In this document: piece after piece, positions 9,801-21,126 of the stretch
Layout: every line of letters starts with the position of its first letter
How positions within the stretch are numbered: the first letter of the stretch is position 1
Source: CAJBLF01 sp041663325
GTDB lineage: Bacteria; Patescibacteriota; Gracilibacteria; Absconditabacterales; Absconditicoccaceae
Assembly: GCA_041663325.1 (NCBI GenBank)
Contig: JBAZRN010000014.1
Location: 1-32,042 of the forward strand
Length of the DNA: 32,042 nt
Direction of reading: 5' to 3'
Program-made: the position numbers and the translations under genes
Notes under the pieces: generated by a model
Databases searched by the model: none
Told to the model about the DNA's origin: nothing
Seen by the model: only the letters and a program-made list of their open reading frames with translations

Positions 9801-11709
9801 CGCAGAACTTCATGAAAATCTCGCTTATGAGGATATAGAAAACCTTGCAAAATTTTTGGAAAACGAACTCAATCCCAATGAAAAGTCATTGATCGTTACT
9901 GCAGATAAAGAAGCAAAAACTATTGCTATCACTGCTGCTAATGGAGGGAATCCGCTAAAATATATGAATGCCTATTATTCGGAAACAGCGCTTACCAGCA
10001 ATGCGTTCTGCTTCAAAAATAATACGCTTACCCTGGGAAATGCTTCACTGCGTGTCGCCCGCAATATCAAAAGAAATCAAGTGGAAACATTTTTGATGAT
10101 AGGGGAAACTATGGGTGGTGGAATGAATAAACTTTCTGTGGAAACAAGTAATGAAGTAAAAAATATAAATCAGCTTGCCCAGTCAGATTATCCTTGAGAA
10201 CTTTCTTATGCGCAAATAGAGACATTCGTAAAAACCGATGAAAAACTTAACCCTTATGAAGAAAAGATTCTCTGATTCTTCGACACGGATGGAAAACTCA
10301 AAGGCAAAGCAATGACTATATGAACGCTTACATTTACTCAAGCAAGTGATGGTACCGTTTCTCTACCTTCATATGATACGACCGCGCCTACTGATAAGTT
10401 TAAGATAGAATATACCGTCCAAACAAAATTAGCAACGGAAAAGATCACAACTATAGACGCATTGAAATACAACGATGCTGCTTCCCTATCTACAGAGAAG
10501 TTATTTAGTCCTGATACGAAATTCACCGATGTATTTACTGCAAAGACAGAAAAAGCATTATCATTATTTGATGATTATCAACAAACTCTCTATAGAAAAT
10601 TTATGGAAAGTATTGTAGATCCAGGATTGGATGCTTTTATCAGTGACGATAATTATACAACTGCATTTACTAAGCTCGAAGAAATATTAGCAAAAAATAT
10701 GAAATACTCTGAGCTCACAGATCTTAAAGCACTCATAGAAAAAGAGGATTTGTCAGCTGATGAAAAAACACTTATTGTGGATAAATTTAAAACTATATTT
10801 TCATATATTACCTATTTAACTGACGGGAAAGCTGATGGAACAAATCTTTCTGTACTTATCAATGCCTTCAGATGAATTGAATATAAAAAACTATTTTGAC
10901 CGGATAGAACAACAACTTATCCGCTCATCACAGATTATAGGAAAGATATAGCAAACAATCTAAAATCTGCGTCTTCACTTCAACGTCAGACGGTAGAAAA
11001 TCTTATCGGATTTACAGCATTTTATAGATTAAGCGGCAAATGAAGAGGCTATTCTATGACAGCTCTTGGAGCAACTAATGTCTTGAGCAATGGAAATCTG
11101 GACGAATCAATGGAAAAAATAGATAATGCTGACGAATTACCAAAAGCCCAAGAATGGTTTACGAACAATCTTGATGTTAACAAAACGAACAAGAAGATGA
11201 TCCTAGAAAAACTCAATAAGCAACTGGAATCGCAAAAGATAACACTCAAATCTGAAGATCTAAATTCACTCTTCAAGTGAGAGTACATCAGTATTGGCGA
11301 CTGAAATAAAAAAGTTACATTAGATGTTCAATACTATTTTTATCTCTTAGGAGAATGCGGCAATGAATCTATCTGAGCGCAAATAAATAGCATCAAGATC
11401 TATGAAAAAATTTCAGGTGAGTATAGAGAGACAACAGTCGATGGAGAAACGGCGTGAATAACAAGAAAAAAACGAGATGTAACAATAGAAACACAAACAA
11501 AAAATTCAGAATATGATATTGTTGCCACACAAAAAGATCTTACCATCAGTGGCGCCGTGAGCAAAAAGAAAAAAATAGAAACGCCTCCGCCTCCTCCACC
11601 AACACAGGTTGATGCTATTGTTCCTCCTCCACCTCCACATACAGAACCTGATCCTATTCCCCCTCCTCCGCCACCGCCTCCAACAGATCCTGATTCTCTT
11701 AATCCATAA
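6883..11709 (+). CDS. Giant 1608-aa EF-hand protein with proline-rich C-terminus
   Basis: One frame from ATG 6883 to TAA 11707-11709, broken only by TGA codons. Calcium-type loops are visible: residues 197-208 (DKNNNGKVSNRE, a complete EF-hand loop) and 373-384 (DFDSDGVVNSTD), with a partial third (FDTDGK) near base 10280. Most of the rest is Lys/Glu/Asp-rich helical sequence. Residues of about 625-800 are glycine-rich and strand-like (VNIGKLIGGTLSFNVNLGAS). Around 915-945 there is a glycine-zipper-like hydrophobic stretch where eight or more glycines are TGA. From about 1568 the tail is proline-rich (PPPPPPTQVDAIVPPPPP). No signal peptide is seen at the chosen start. The upstream in-frame TAA (6820) leaves no other ATG, so a non-AUG start or lost 5' end is possible. 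I do not recognise the family. Position next to secreted proteins suggests an envelope or adhesion role. Confidence 0.75.
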
Positions 11710-11761
11710 CCTACATCACAATCATTTTATATACTATTTTTTACACCTTTCTATTACCACC

Positions 11762-14700
11762 ATGAAAAAAATTATCGTGTGATTATTGTGAATATCTGCC
11801 CTCCTGTGATTAGGATATGGGTCAGTTTTTGCACAATCTATTCCTAATATCGGAAGTGCAATGACCACATCAATCATAAGTCAACCCTATCAACAATCCC
11901 AGTGCGTGGAACCTGATGGAAGCATAGTATATGTAAATAGACAGTTTTATTTATGAGATACCTATACAACAACAGATGTAGTACCAAAATGGGGAAATGG
12001 GTATGACACTCTATTATTAAACGCAAGTAAAGTACTTTTATATAATTCTCCTCTCTTCAATTTCACTTCAGCTATCCAATGGAAAAGTAATGGAGTGCCA
12101 AATTCTGCTTCCGTAAACTCTATTGTATCAGCACAAGGTACTTTTGTGGTAAGCTCAACTGTTCCATGACAATTGGTATATAACATCCATAGAGCTGCTT
12201 TGTACAATCAGTGATCTAATTCGTATTCCATCGCTTATCTTGGACGACCAAATCTGATAAACTATACAGCGCAGCTTACCAATAAAGCATTTTATGATAG
12301 ACCTGGACGAGTTGTTGATTGATATGAATGTGTAAATTATACCGTCCACTATTGTGGAGATGGGGTAAAAGATACTCAACAAAGCATAGCAAATTTACCA
12401 TGATGATTTGCTAACTCTATAGCAAATGAACAATGTGACGGTACCGATTGAGTCACGGCGGGATATATGTGTACAAGATCATGCACACTTCAAACAATTG
12501 TGGTTAAACCTACTTGTACGCTTTCCGTCTCTTCATCATCGATTATCGTATGAACACCCCTTCAAACATCATGGACTATCAATGGAAGTTATACCAACGC
12601 CCCACAGATTACCTATACACCAACTACGTGGAATATTACTTGATTACCTTATACCGTCACTACTGCTGCTGGACAACATACTATTACGCCTCAAGATATA
12701 GGAGACTATACCCTAAGTATGATGGTCAGCAATAAAGCATGACAATCTTATTGTACTGCGCAAATTTCAGTAACTCCACAGCCACAGCATGTACAATGTT
12801 CTCTGAATATAAATCCAAACCCTGTTTTTGTACATCAGATTGTATCAGTTTGATGGAATGTTATTGGTGGTAATTTTTTCTGAACATATATCTATGTTAC
12901 TCCTGCACTATGATGAGCATGGCCATATGCAATAAATGCCAATCAATATAATGGCACCACTTCGGTGATGCCTACTCAGGCAGGAGATTATAATTTTAGC
13001 ATGATGGTAAATAATATTCGGGGAGCTTATACCTGTACAGGACTTTTGCATGTTATGGATAATATCCCTCCAACATGTTTACTCACTACATCTACTCCTA
13101 CTATTGTAGCATGACAATCAGCCACACTTCAATGATCATATGCGTATGCGACAAGTGCATCATTTTCTCCCACAATCGGGTGAATAAGTTTCTTATATCC
13201 AAGCCGAAGTAATACTAACATTACGGTAACACCTACTACTACCACTACCTATACCTTGACCGTACATGGGGCTGCGGGAACTACTTCTGCAATTTGTCCC
13301 GTAACTATCACCGTCAATCAGCCTGCACCCGTAAATCCAACATGTTCTTTGACTGTGAATACTTGAGCCATTTTGTCTGGACAAACAGCTGTTTTACATG
13401 CATCATATACCAACGCCCTATCGGCAACATTTACTCCAACTATTGCATGACTTAATTTTGTTTATCCAACACGAAATACTAGTATCGCAGTAACGCCTAC
13501 TACTACCACTACTTATACCTTGACCGTACATGGGGCTGCGGGAACTACTCCTGCTATCTGTAAAACTCTAGTGACTGTAAATAACCCAATCTCTCCAAAA
13601 TGTTCACTTACTACAACCACTCCGACTATTATATCATGACAGACAGCGACACTTAATGCTTCATATACTAATGCTGCTTTGGCTAGTATCACACCAACTA
13701 TTGCATGATTACTATTCAGCGTTCCAAGTCGAAGTAATACTAACATTATGGTAACACCCACCACTACCACTATCTATACTATGGTAGTGACAGGACAAAT
13801 AGGAACTACTCCTGCAATTTGTCCCGTAACTATCACCGTCAATCAGCCTGCACAACCTGCACAACTTTCTTTAACTAAAACACTTATTAACAACACCCCT
13901 TATCATTCTTGAGACCTTGTGTCATTTAGAATCGATTTTGCAAATATTGGAAATACTACTGTTCACTATACTATACTTACTGACTATCTTCCTGCGGGAC
14001 TTACTTATGTAAGCAGTCAGATTTTTGGAATCCTTACTCCCTACACCATTGAAACATGAACGTTTCGATGAGCTGACGCTGTTGAATATTCTGGATTTAG
14101 TTTACTGCCAGGACAAACAGGATACATGATCGTTACAGGAAAATTTAAATGATATACTTATTCCAATCAGACAATTAACAATGTATTTTTGAGATCTAAG
14201 GAAACAGATATACTGCATGCTGTAGCAATGTTTTCCGCATATACTCCTTCAGCAAACGCCACTATCACAAAATCAGCAGATAAAACCTCTTACTATCCTG
14301 GTGAAAATGTAAAATTTACGATTGCCGTAACGAATAATGGACCTGATGCTATTGATAATGTACAACTCATAGACATATGGCCGATCAATAATAATTCATG
14401 TGTTACTGCTGACTCGCTTTGGTTAGCAAACACTCCTATGACCATGAGTAATACTAGCAACCTCTATACATGGAATCTGACTACTTCATTGCCTGTAGGA
14501 CAGACGGTATATCTCTATCTTACTGGACATATCGGCGACAATCAAAGTTGTATCGGAAATTATACGAATACTGTAGATCTTAGATATATGATCAATGGAC
14601 AAGCAAAGACAGGTCGTGCCAGTGTAAATGTAAATGTATTGACCCTGCCTGCTTCCACGATGAGTATTGAAAAAAGTTTGGTATCGTATGGAAATAACGC

Positions 14701-14929
14701 TGGCGATGCGGTCGTTTTTGAAGTGCTCTATAAGAATAACGGAACCGCTACTATCACAAATTATGATATTGTAGATTACTGGCCAGGAACATTAACATTT
14801 GTTTCTGCTAGTCCTATGCCGACTAGTCAGACATCAGCCCCTTGAGGAGAAGTATTGCATTGGATATTTACTACTCCAATTGCGCCAAACGGAACAGGAA
14901 AAATTATTATCAATGGAAGGATAAAATAG
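11762..14929 (+). CDS. Secreted DUF11 and cysteine-rich repeat surface protein
   Basis: A 1055-aa protein from ATG 11762 to TAG 14927-14929. The N-terminus MKKIIVGLLGISALLGLGYG ending at VFAQS is a signal peptide with four or more UGA-encoded glycines. Near residue 200 the pattern CGDG..EQCDGTDG..CTRSC matches the Myxococcus-type cysteine-rich (CGDG..EQCD) repeat. Residues of about 435-700 hold three tandem units of 86-89 aa (starts near bases 13071, 13338 and 13596) with SGQTATL, NASYTNA and TVTPTTTTTYTLTV cores, Ig-like in appearance. The C-terminal third has DUF11 domains: LTKTLINNTPYHSGDLV, ITKSADKTSYYPGENVKF with VTNNGPDAIDNV, and a third degenerate one. These folds are common in large secreted adhesins. 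It follows the giant EF-hand gene by 52 bases and is probably co-transcribed. Confidence 0.82.
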
Positions 14930-14990
14930 TAGAAAGTATCAAGTAGAAAGTATCAAGATTCCACCTTCCACTTTCCACCTTCCACCTAAT
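14930..14990. repeat. Purine/pyrimidine-biased simple-repeat patch
   Basis: Two copies of TAGAAAGTATCAAG are followed by three copies of a CCACCTTCCACTTTC-type word. The purine-rich first half is roughly complementary to the pyrimidine-rich second half, so an imperfect hairpin may form between the two surface-protein genes. There is no T-tract, so I do not call it a terminator. Confidence 0.5.
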
Positions 14991-15022
14991 TTAAATAGTC
15001 TTTTAGTTATTTAGTTACGGAA

Positions 15023-18000
15023 ATGAAAAAAACATTGTATATCATCGTTCTTGGACTCTTGTGATTTGTATGATTCACACGAGCCAATGTAAATAGCTTG
15101 AATGTTGCACCATCCGTGCAATCAGCTATTTCTGGTTCACTAGTAACATTTACCGTTACGTGAAATAATGGAACTGGCGGGGCTTATCTCAAATATATCT
15201 TGCCAAAAACAGCGGTATATGATATTGTCTATCAAAATGCGAATATAACTCCGTTGAATAATGCCTTGTTAAGTCTAGGCGCTGAACACGATCCTATCTT
15301 CTCTATTTCCGCAAACAGTAATTTTTCCGTAACGATTACCGCCAAAGTTATTAGTAATAGTCGAACGATCCCTATGATAAGCATAATGGCAAATTTTAGT
15401 TCTGACACACAATTTTTTACCATATTAACTTCAGCAATTGCCCAAATCACGCCTATCGCTGACCTTGCAGTAACCAATGTTTTAACAGGACTAAATCCAA
15501 GTTTTTCTGGAGACAATGTATCCTATTATATAACACTACAAAATATCTGATCAACCTCAGCGACAGGAATCACTTTTATCAGCAATTTTCCTATTCCTAG
15601 ATTAGCTGCTCCGACTGCGACGTTTAATTGAATACCTCACCTCTATACCTTTATAAATTATCCACAAGATTTTGTCTGGAGCGGAAGTTATTTAAGCAAT
15701 CTAAATCCATGACAAACGATAACGATTCTCTTGAATGCTCCTATGACGCAAGCATTTGCAGTGGGGACTACGTTTAACCAAATCGCTAAAACAACAACAG
15801 CAAGCCCTGAATACAGCACAGGCAATAATTCAGCAACCGCTACGTGAGTAGTACAAGCTACAGCTGATGTGCGAATAACAAAAACCTTAGCGCCATTTAC
15901 TGGCTTCAAAGCTGGTGATCAAGTACGCTATCTTATCACATATGGAAACAGTGGCGGTAAAACTGCTGATAATGTAATTATCACGGACATTGTTCCCGTA
16001 TGAATAACTTTACCGGTAACTACATTTACGCTTTGAACACTTCCTGCGTGAAGCGGATGAACAATTATCATTACCTGAACGCTTTGAAGTCTGTTTACCT
16101 CATGACAAGTCTTTGTAAATACGGCGAATATCACTACGACAAGCAGCGAATGATCTACAGGAAATAATAGCGCTGCTGCTACCTGAGTAATACAATGAAT
16201 TGCTAATGTAACCGTAAATATCGTAGCGAACAATCTTACAAGACCGCAATTAGATAACGCGCCATACGGCGCTGGACCTAGCACATTGATCCAAGCAGTC
16301 AACGGTGATATCGTACAACTTACGATCACGTATGCAAACTTTGGAAACGCGACAGGAGCGAATGCGACTATCGGACTTTCATGAGTGCAGTGATTTGTCA
16401 GTCTTGGAGTGTATAATAGCAATATCGGGACGCTGCAACTTAACACTACGTGAATGGTAATCATTACCTGAATCGTTGGTCCGAATAATTATATTTCATT
16501 CACGCCTACTGTTCGTTTACATTATAATTGAAATCAATTGCGTACAGACAGCGTAATAATCCAAGAGCCATTTGTTTGCGGTGATGGAATGCTTACAAGA
16601 ACCGAAGTCTGTGATACCCAATGAAATCTTGGCGTCTTATATAGCGGTCAAGTCTGTGAAAATCAACAAGGCGTGTGTGTCCTTCGTACACAAAGTATTG
16701 TAAATCAAGCATGCGTCAATTATCAATATACCAATACCCTCGGATGAATGGTGACTGGTCAGGCATGCGTTGAAGCGCCTCTTACGCTTAAATCCGCAAA
16801 TTGTGTTACTATGACATGATCAGCTCCTGTCAACACAAGCAATGGATTCGATGTAGCTCTCACGTGCAAATGAAATAACGCTAACGCCACAACGCCGATA
16901 AGTATCGATTGCGGAAACTGAACAAGCATTCTATGATCGTGAACCACGTTTAATGGAATCTGCAATTATTCATGATCATTTGTCGGCAACGCGCAATGTA
17001 AGGTAGGAAGTGATATAGCTAATAATGATTGTAGGGTGCCGGTTTCCGTAACTGCTGGACAATGTTGAGCACTTGATGCGCTTGATGGCACTATAGCTAT
17101 TGCAAATGAAAATAGTGACGCAGAGAGCACCTTCAGATGCGAAACAGCAAACCATTCTACTGCTCAAACTATCACTATCGATTGTGGAAACTGAACTCAA
17201 CACACAACAAATAATGCTTCTGTATTTGAAGCATGATGTGAATATACAAACGTAGATACTCCTCAGACCTATCCTGTGAAATGTTTGGTAGATGGCGTAA
17301 GCGCACCAACATGCCAAGAAAATCTTATCGTAGATGAAGCAACATTCTGAAGATGTGGAGATGGAGAAAAACAATGATATGAAAAATGTGACGATGGAGA
17401 TTATAATTGAACTTCTGATTCCAATTGTACGATTTGATGTGATATCAAATGATGATCAGTAGCAATGGTAGGATGTTTCAATGTATGAAATACAAATCTT
17501 TCCGTACAAAAAAACGAAATTTTGCCTTTCTGGCGAACACTTGATAAAGAGAAAAATTTTGTATCAACATGTAATGACACTACTATCAATAAGATACAAA
17601 AATCAAGCTTACAATGTAACTTTAAGATATACAACGGAAATGGGGTTGTCAAAGACATTATTCTTCCTTGTGAAAAAGATACACGAGAAAATTATGCTAT
17701 ATTTAATTATTTACGTACTATAGGCAAAGATCGATATTCGCTCACCCATGCGTTTGGAAAATATTCTACCGTACTTAGCGACAATGAGGTGAATAACAGA
17801 TATGGAGAATATAAACTCGTATTGGATGAAGTGCAATATAAATATTGTGATGGCACTGAATTTGTAGAATGAGCTCCCATAAAAAGAGTATGTGAGGTAA
17901 ACTTTACTGTCACTAAACCATATCTTATCCAGAAAAGTTCATTTGGTCTTACACCAAAAACGACTACCGATCTTAGCATAAACGAATTTTATGATATGAA

Positions 18001-18727
18001 CAATCAAAAACTCGTCACTTCTACAGAAATGGACAAAATTATGGTCATCGACGCTAACACGTATAAAGGATGAAGCGCTATCAGTACCATGATGGATACC
18101 TTTATAACTAAATATTCGAAACTCGCAGTAAAATACACGACCGTCGAATCTGCAGAAGGAAATACTATTACTGTTTACAAGGTTCCTAGTCAAGATATAG
18201 TTGTTTTCAAGGGCGATGGAACATTAATCTATACAGACAAATGAGCAAAAACTAATCCATTTACCGTCATTGTTGATGGACCAAATCTTACTATTAATTG
18301 ATCTATCGAAAATACCAATGCAATGTTCTTGGTAAATAAATGAACTATTAAATTTGCAGAACCTGTGACTAATAGATGTGCAAAAACTCAAGTAGTAAAA
18401 TGAATCTTCGTAACAAAAAATAATTTTATAGCAGGAGAAGATCTTACTAACAATGCTACTGATAAAGAATGGTGTCCTTATGGATGATTGGACGTACAAG
18501 GAATACTTATCTGAAAGTGAATCGAAGATCTAGTAAATTCAAGAAGATCACAACTCAATCATTGGTTTAAAATCGGGTCAACATCTGATGCGGCGATTAA
18601 AGCTGAAAGAAGAAATGAAATCTTCAACGGCGCGTCTGTGCTTATCGAATACAGTCCAAGTCTATGGAGTGCATTGCCTCCAGGCGCAAATGAATTTACT
18701 AAAGCGCTTGATGTGTATAAACAATAA
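15023..18727 (+). CDS. Secreted DUF11/cysteine-rich surface protein with large C-terminal domain
   Basis: A 1234-aa protein from ATG 15023 to TAA 18725-18727, with dozens of UGA glycines. It has a signal peptide (MKKTLYIIVLGLLGFVGF then TRANV). Several DUF11-like domains follow: ADLAVTNVLTGLNPSFSGDN, ADVRITKTLAPFTGFKAGD and a third with LTITYANFGNATGANATI. The middle is cysteine-rich: CGDGMLTRTEVCDTQGN, two SIDCGNGT/TIDCGNGT repeats, and CGDGEKQGYEKCDDGD, which is the CGDG..EKCDDG repeat. The C-terminal ~400 residues differ: VIVDGPNLTINGSIENTN is strand-rich, then GGLDVQGILIGKGIEDLVNS and IEYSPSLWSALPPGANEF, an ending I believe recurs in CPR envelope proteins but cannot name. It is a companion of the preceding gene and a terminator follows. 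The likely role is extracellular attachment or pilus-like structure. Confidence 0.8.
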
Positions 18728-18788
18728 TTAGCTAGAAGCTTAAAGCCAAAAGCTTAAAGCATCATGTAGTAGTATAGCATATATAGTT

Positions 18789-18814
18789 GGGGCGATGAAT
18801 AATCGCCCCTTTTG
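18789..18814 (+). terminator. Rho-independent terminator of the surface-protein block
   Basis: GGGGCGAT (18789-18796), loop GAATA, ATCGCCCC (18802-18809) followed by TTTT. A strong eight-pair stem 62 bases after the stop of the 1234-aa gene. Confidence 0.85.
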
Positions 18815-18849
18815 CTTTTCTTTCTTCATAAACTAAATAACAAAAGAAC

Positions 18850-18969
18850 GCACCATTATTAAATCAGTGTGAAATGTAGTCCGAGCATGAGAGACGCGTA
18901 AGCGGATTACTAACCATATGTGTTTAGTATAATAAACATGATATTGCCTTAATGGTGCTTGATTTTTTT
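18850..18969 (+). ncRNA. Putative structured non-coding RNA, copy 1
   Basis: GCACCATTA (18850-18858) pairs with TAATGGTGC (18950-18958) and closes a domain of about 109 bases. A T-tract of seven follows, so the closing stem could double as terminator. Inside, TAGTCC pairs with GGATTA around the fully conserved stretch GCATGAGAGACGCGTAAGC. The second copy at 25091 conserves these arms while differing in loops. No ORF is present. It does not match what I know of 6S RNA, tmRNA, RNase P or SRP RNA. Strand is inferred from the T-tract. Confidence 0.55.
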
Positions 18970-18983
18970 ATCCAATATTTTTT

Positions 18984-19053
18984 CTCCTCCTTTGTTGTAA
19001 AGGAGGGGGACCGAACCCCGCAATACTGCGGGGCGAGCGGTGGAGGATTTTGG
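18984..19053. repeat. Palindromic repeat element, copy B
   Basis: Two hairpins: CTCCTCCTTT with AAAGGAGG (18984-19006), then CCCCGCA with TGCGGGG (19016-19033), ending GGTGGAGGATTTTGG. It is related to 257-327. It sits exactly in the loop of a hairpin that is uninterrupted in the other copy of the host element (25065-25274), so it was probably inserted there. Confidence 0.75.
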
Positions 19054-19140
19054 AAAAAATATGGTCGTGGGGTTTGGGGCACGAAAAGCCCCAATAGGAT
19101 GGTGTCAAATCATATAATACAATAAATCCCTAAAACCACC

Positions 19141-19168
19141 TTGACAATTAATAGTAAATACTTATAAG
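19141..19168 (+). promoter_or_regulatory. Promoter of the SLH-like gene
   Basis: TTGACA (19141-19146), a 16-base spacer, TATAAG (19163-19168). It matches the 20819-20846 promoter at most positions, including the spacer core AGTAAAT. Transcription would start some 50-55 bases before the ATG at 19229. Confidence 0.7.
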
Positions 19169-19228
19169 ATTAAGCAACTATACATAAGACACAATAAAAA
19201 CTTTTTTACATTTCAAATATTTATCGCC

Positions 19229-20620
19229 ATGAAAACATTAAAATTACTTTTCATACCGCTCGTGATGGTTTCCTTATTTTCTCTTGCAAACGCAGCAGAT
19301 TGCACATTTGATTGAACCTCATATTCTTGTAATGTAGGAGAATATTGTGCATGAGTACAATGTGACTGTAATGGAAGCATGATCAACTCATGAAGCACTT
19401 GCGGCACTTCGTGTGCATTTGATGGAGTTTGATATTCCTGCAATGCAGGAGAATATTGCGCATCAACGAATCCTACGCAATGTGACTGTAATGGAAGTAT
19501 GATTATTACATGAGCCGTGTGTTGAACAACACCGCCACCATCAATATCCTGCAGCTATTTATGACAGACATTATTCAGCTGACAAACAATGCAGGTATTT
19601 AAGTTTGATACTGTGCCCTCTACGGGAACGTGTGTATGAGCATGATTATCCTTAACCTTAACATGCAATAATGTTTGATGAACAGGAATATTGACGCCAG
19701 CATATGTCTGATATAATTTTTCATGATGCATTGTTTTGCCTCAGTCTAATTGATCTTGCGCGCTCCCTCGATGATGAACAATAAACTCTTGATCGTCAAT
19801 AATCACCTATCAAGCGTCATCTGTGGCTTGTGGTTGAACATGTACATCTCAAGTAAGAACGTGTAATGATGGAATATTATCATGAACATATTCTGCACAA
19901 TCATGTTCCGTTGCTTCTTGTGGTAATTGAGGTGGCGGTTGAGGGTGATGACGGTCTACTTCTACCTGCACGGTTACCGATCTTATGTGTTTCAGTTGAT
20001 CATATCAAAAAAAACCTGGAGTTTCTTGTGTAGGAGGTAATCTCTGACTTGCATGTTCAGTAAACACATGATCAAACACTTCATGAACTCATCTTCCTGT
20101 AGGAAATATCATGTGATCTACATATTCTACTGAGATTAATAACGCATATCTCTGGGCATATGCACATAGCATCACTACTATGGGCGCTATCCAAAAAGCG
20201 AATATGTGATGAATACTTCTCAGAGCTCATATGGCAAAAATGATTAGCAATTTTGCTATTACGTTTGGTGGGCTTACGCCAAATACGGGCAAACAATGTA
20301 CTTTTAGCGGCATTGCAAACCAAAGTAGTGAAATGAAGTTTTACATCAAACTTTCTTGTCAACTTGGACTCATGGGAATACATATGGCAAACTTTGATCC
20401 TAATGGTGAAGTAACAAGAGGACAATTTGGCACTATCCTTTCCAGAGTAATTTGGTGAACCACATACAATACCTGAGCTAAATATTATACTTCCCATCTC
20501 AACGCTTTGAAACTTGCAAACATCATGACACAAATCTCTACTCCAAATATGAAAGAATTGAGATGATATGTTATGCTCATGATGAAGAGAACGTATGAAG
20601 GATGATTCTTAGGTAACTAA
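19229..20620 (+). CDS. Secreted cysteine-rich protein with SLH-like C-terminal domain
   Basis: A 463-aa protein from ATG 19229 to TAA 20618-20620. The signal peptide is MKTLKLLFIPLVMVSLFSLA, cleaved near NAA/DC. The N-terminal part has two near-identical cysteine-rich units (FDGTSYSCNVGEYCA..QCDCNGSMI and FDGVGYSCNAGEYCA..QCDCNGSMI). The middle part has CALPRGGTINSGSSIITY and VRTCNDGILSGTYSAQSC. A linker of eight glycines at about base 19928 mixes GGN and TGA codons. The C-terminal ~170 residues resemble S-layer homology domains: AYLWAYAHSITTMGAI, LLRAHMAKMISNFAI, and FDPNGEVTRGQFGTILSRVI. SLH domains usually anchor proteins to the cell envelope polymer. It has its own promoter and terminator and lies between the two copies of the 210-bp element. 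Confidence 0.82.
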
Positions 20621-20679
20621 CAACGAGCAGTAAATACCTAGCAACGAAAGAAATTTTATATTTTACATAGAGTGAAAGG

Positions 20680-20704
20680 GTGGATATTTGTTGTCCACTT
20701 TTTT
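20680..20704 (+). terminator. Terminator after the SLH-like gene
   Basis: GTGGA (20680-20684) pairs with TCCAC (20694-20698), followed by TTTTTT. An outer arm (GAAAG with CTTTC) may extend it. The rest of 20705-20818 is AT-rich with a repeated TCCCATCAT word and no gene. Confidence 0.6.
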
Positions 20705-20818
20705 ACTTTCAAAAAAACTTATTCTGAAATATTTTCATATATGCATACTGACGATATTTTCATTTTCATTATCGACGATTTCCCATCATAACTTCCCATC
20801 ATTTTCTTTTACTATCTC

Positions 20819-20846
20819 TTGACAATTACTAGTAAATGTTTATATA
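20819..20846 (+). promoter_or_regulatory. Promoter upstream of the Bacteroidota-like genes
   Basis: TTGACA (20819-20824), a 16-base spacer, TATATA (20841-20846). The spacer ATTACTAGTAAATGTT closely matches ATTAATAGTAAATACT in the promoter of the SLH gene at 19141. It lies about 280 bases before the ATG at 21127 and 100 before the alternative ATG at 20947. The long leader contains TCTGACTTCTTGTCAGA, a potential hairpin (20886-20902). Confidence 0.6.
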
Positions 20847-21126
20847 TTCTAAGCTAACCTATTTCTTTATCGTTAGCAGAAGTTTTCTGACTTCTTGTCA
20901 GAAGATATTTAACAGTACTATAAACCAAAAAGAAAGGAGAAAAAAAATGAAGCATCCTAATTTTTTGGTTGAAGACAGAAAAAGTATCTTACGTGATATA
21001 TATTTTGTCATTAAAAAGACAGTATATTTTTGTCGCGGAAGTACTGGTGTTCAACCAGCATGGTCTTTTTGCTCAGACTTGAAACAGGCAGCAACCCAAA
21101 AAGTAATAATAAAAAATCAACGAAAC

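Larger units (their letters stand above)
18824..19094 (+). repeat. Structured ~210-bp element, copy 1 (with inserted palindromic repeat)
   Basis: From CTTCATAAACTAA to AAAGCCCCAA this stretch matches 25065-25274 at most positions. The shared part has three modules: the putative ncRNA (18850-18969), a hairpin starting CCAATATTTTTT and closing AAAAAATATGG, and a GGGGC-ACGAAAA-GCCCC hairpin. Copy 1 is 61 bases longer because a palindromic repeat (18984-19053) replaces the hairpin loop. The stretch 18728-18788 before it holds a simple-repeat patch (AAGCTTAAAGC words), and 19095-19228 holds the promoter of the next gene. Confidence 0.8.

Noticed and set aside
15232..17979. Long antisense frames (94-178 aa) under the surface genes
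   Set aside because: They are low-complexity shadows in phase with Thr/Val/Asn-rich repeats and have no start context or family features.
697..18727. A cluster of pseudogenes full of stop codons
   Set aside because: The only internal stops are TGA, with none of TAA or TAG over thousands of codons, and TGA sits on conserved glycines; recoding explains all of them.
18850..18969. 6S RNA, tmRNA, RNase P RNA or SRP RNA
   Set aside because: I see none of the conserved cores of these RNAs, and two copies this close together would be unusual for them.
20836..21126. ATG 20836 as start of the first Bacteroidota-like gene
   Set aside because: It lies directly at the -10 box of the promoter at 20819 and would put 97 residues before a clear signal peptide; 21127 is preferred, with 20947 kept as an alternative.
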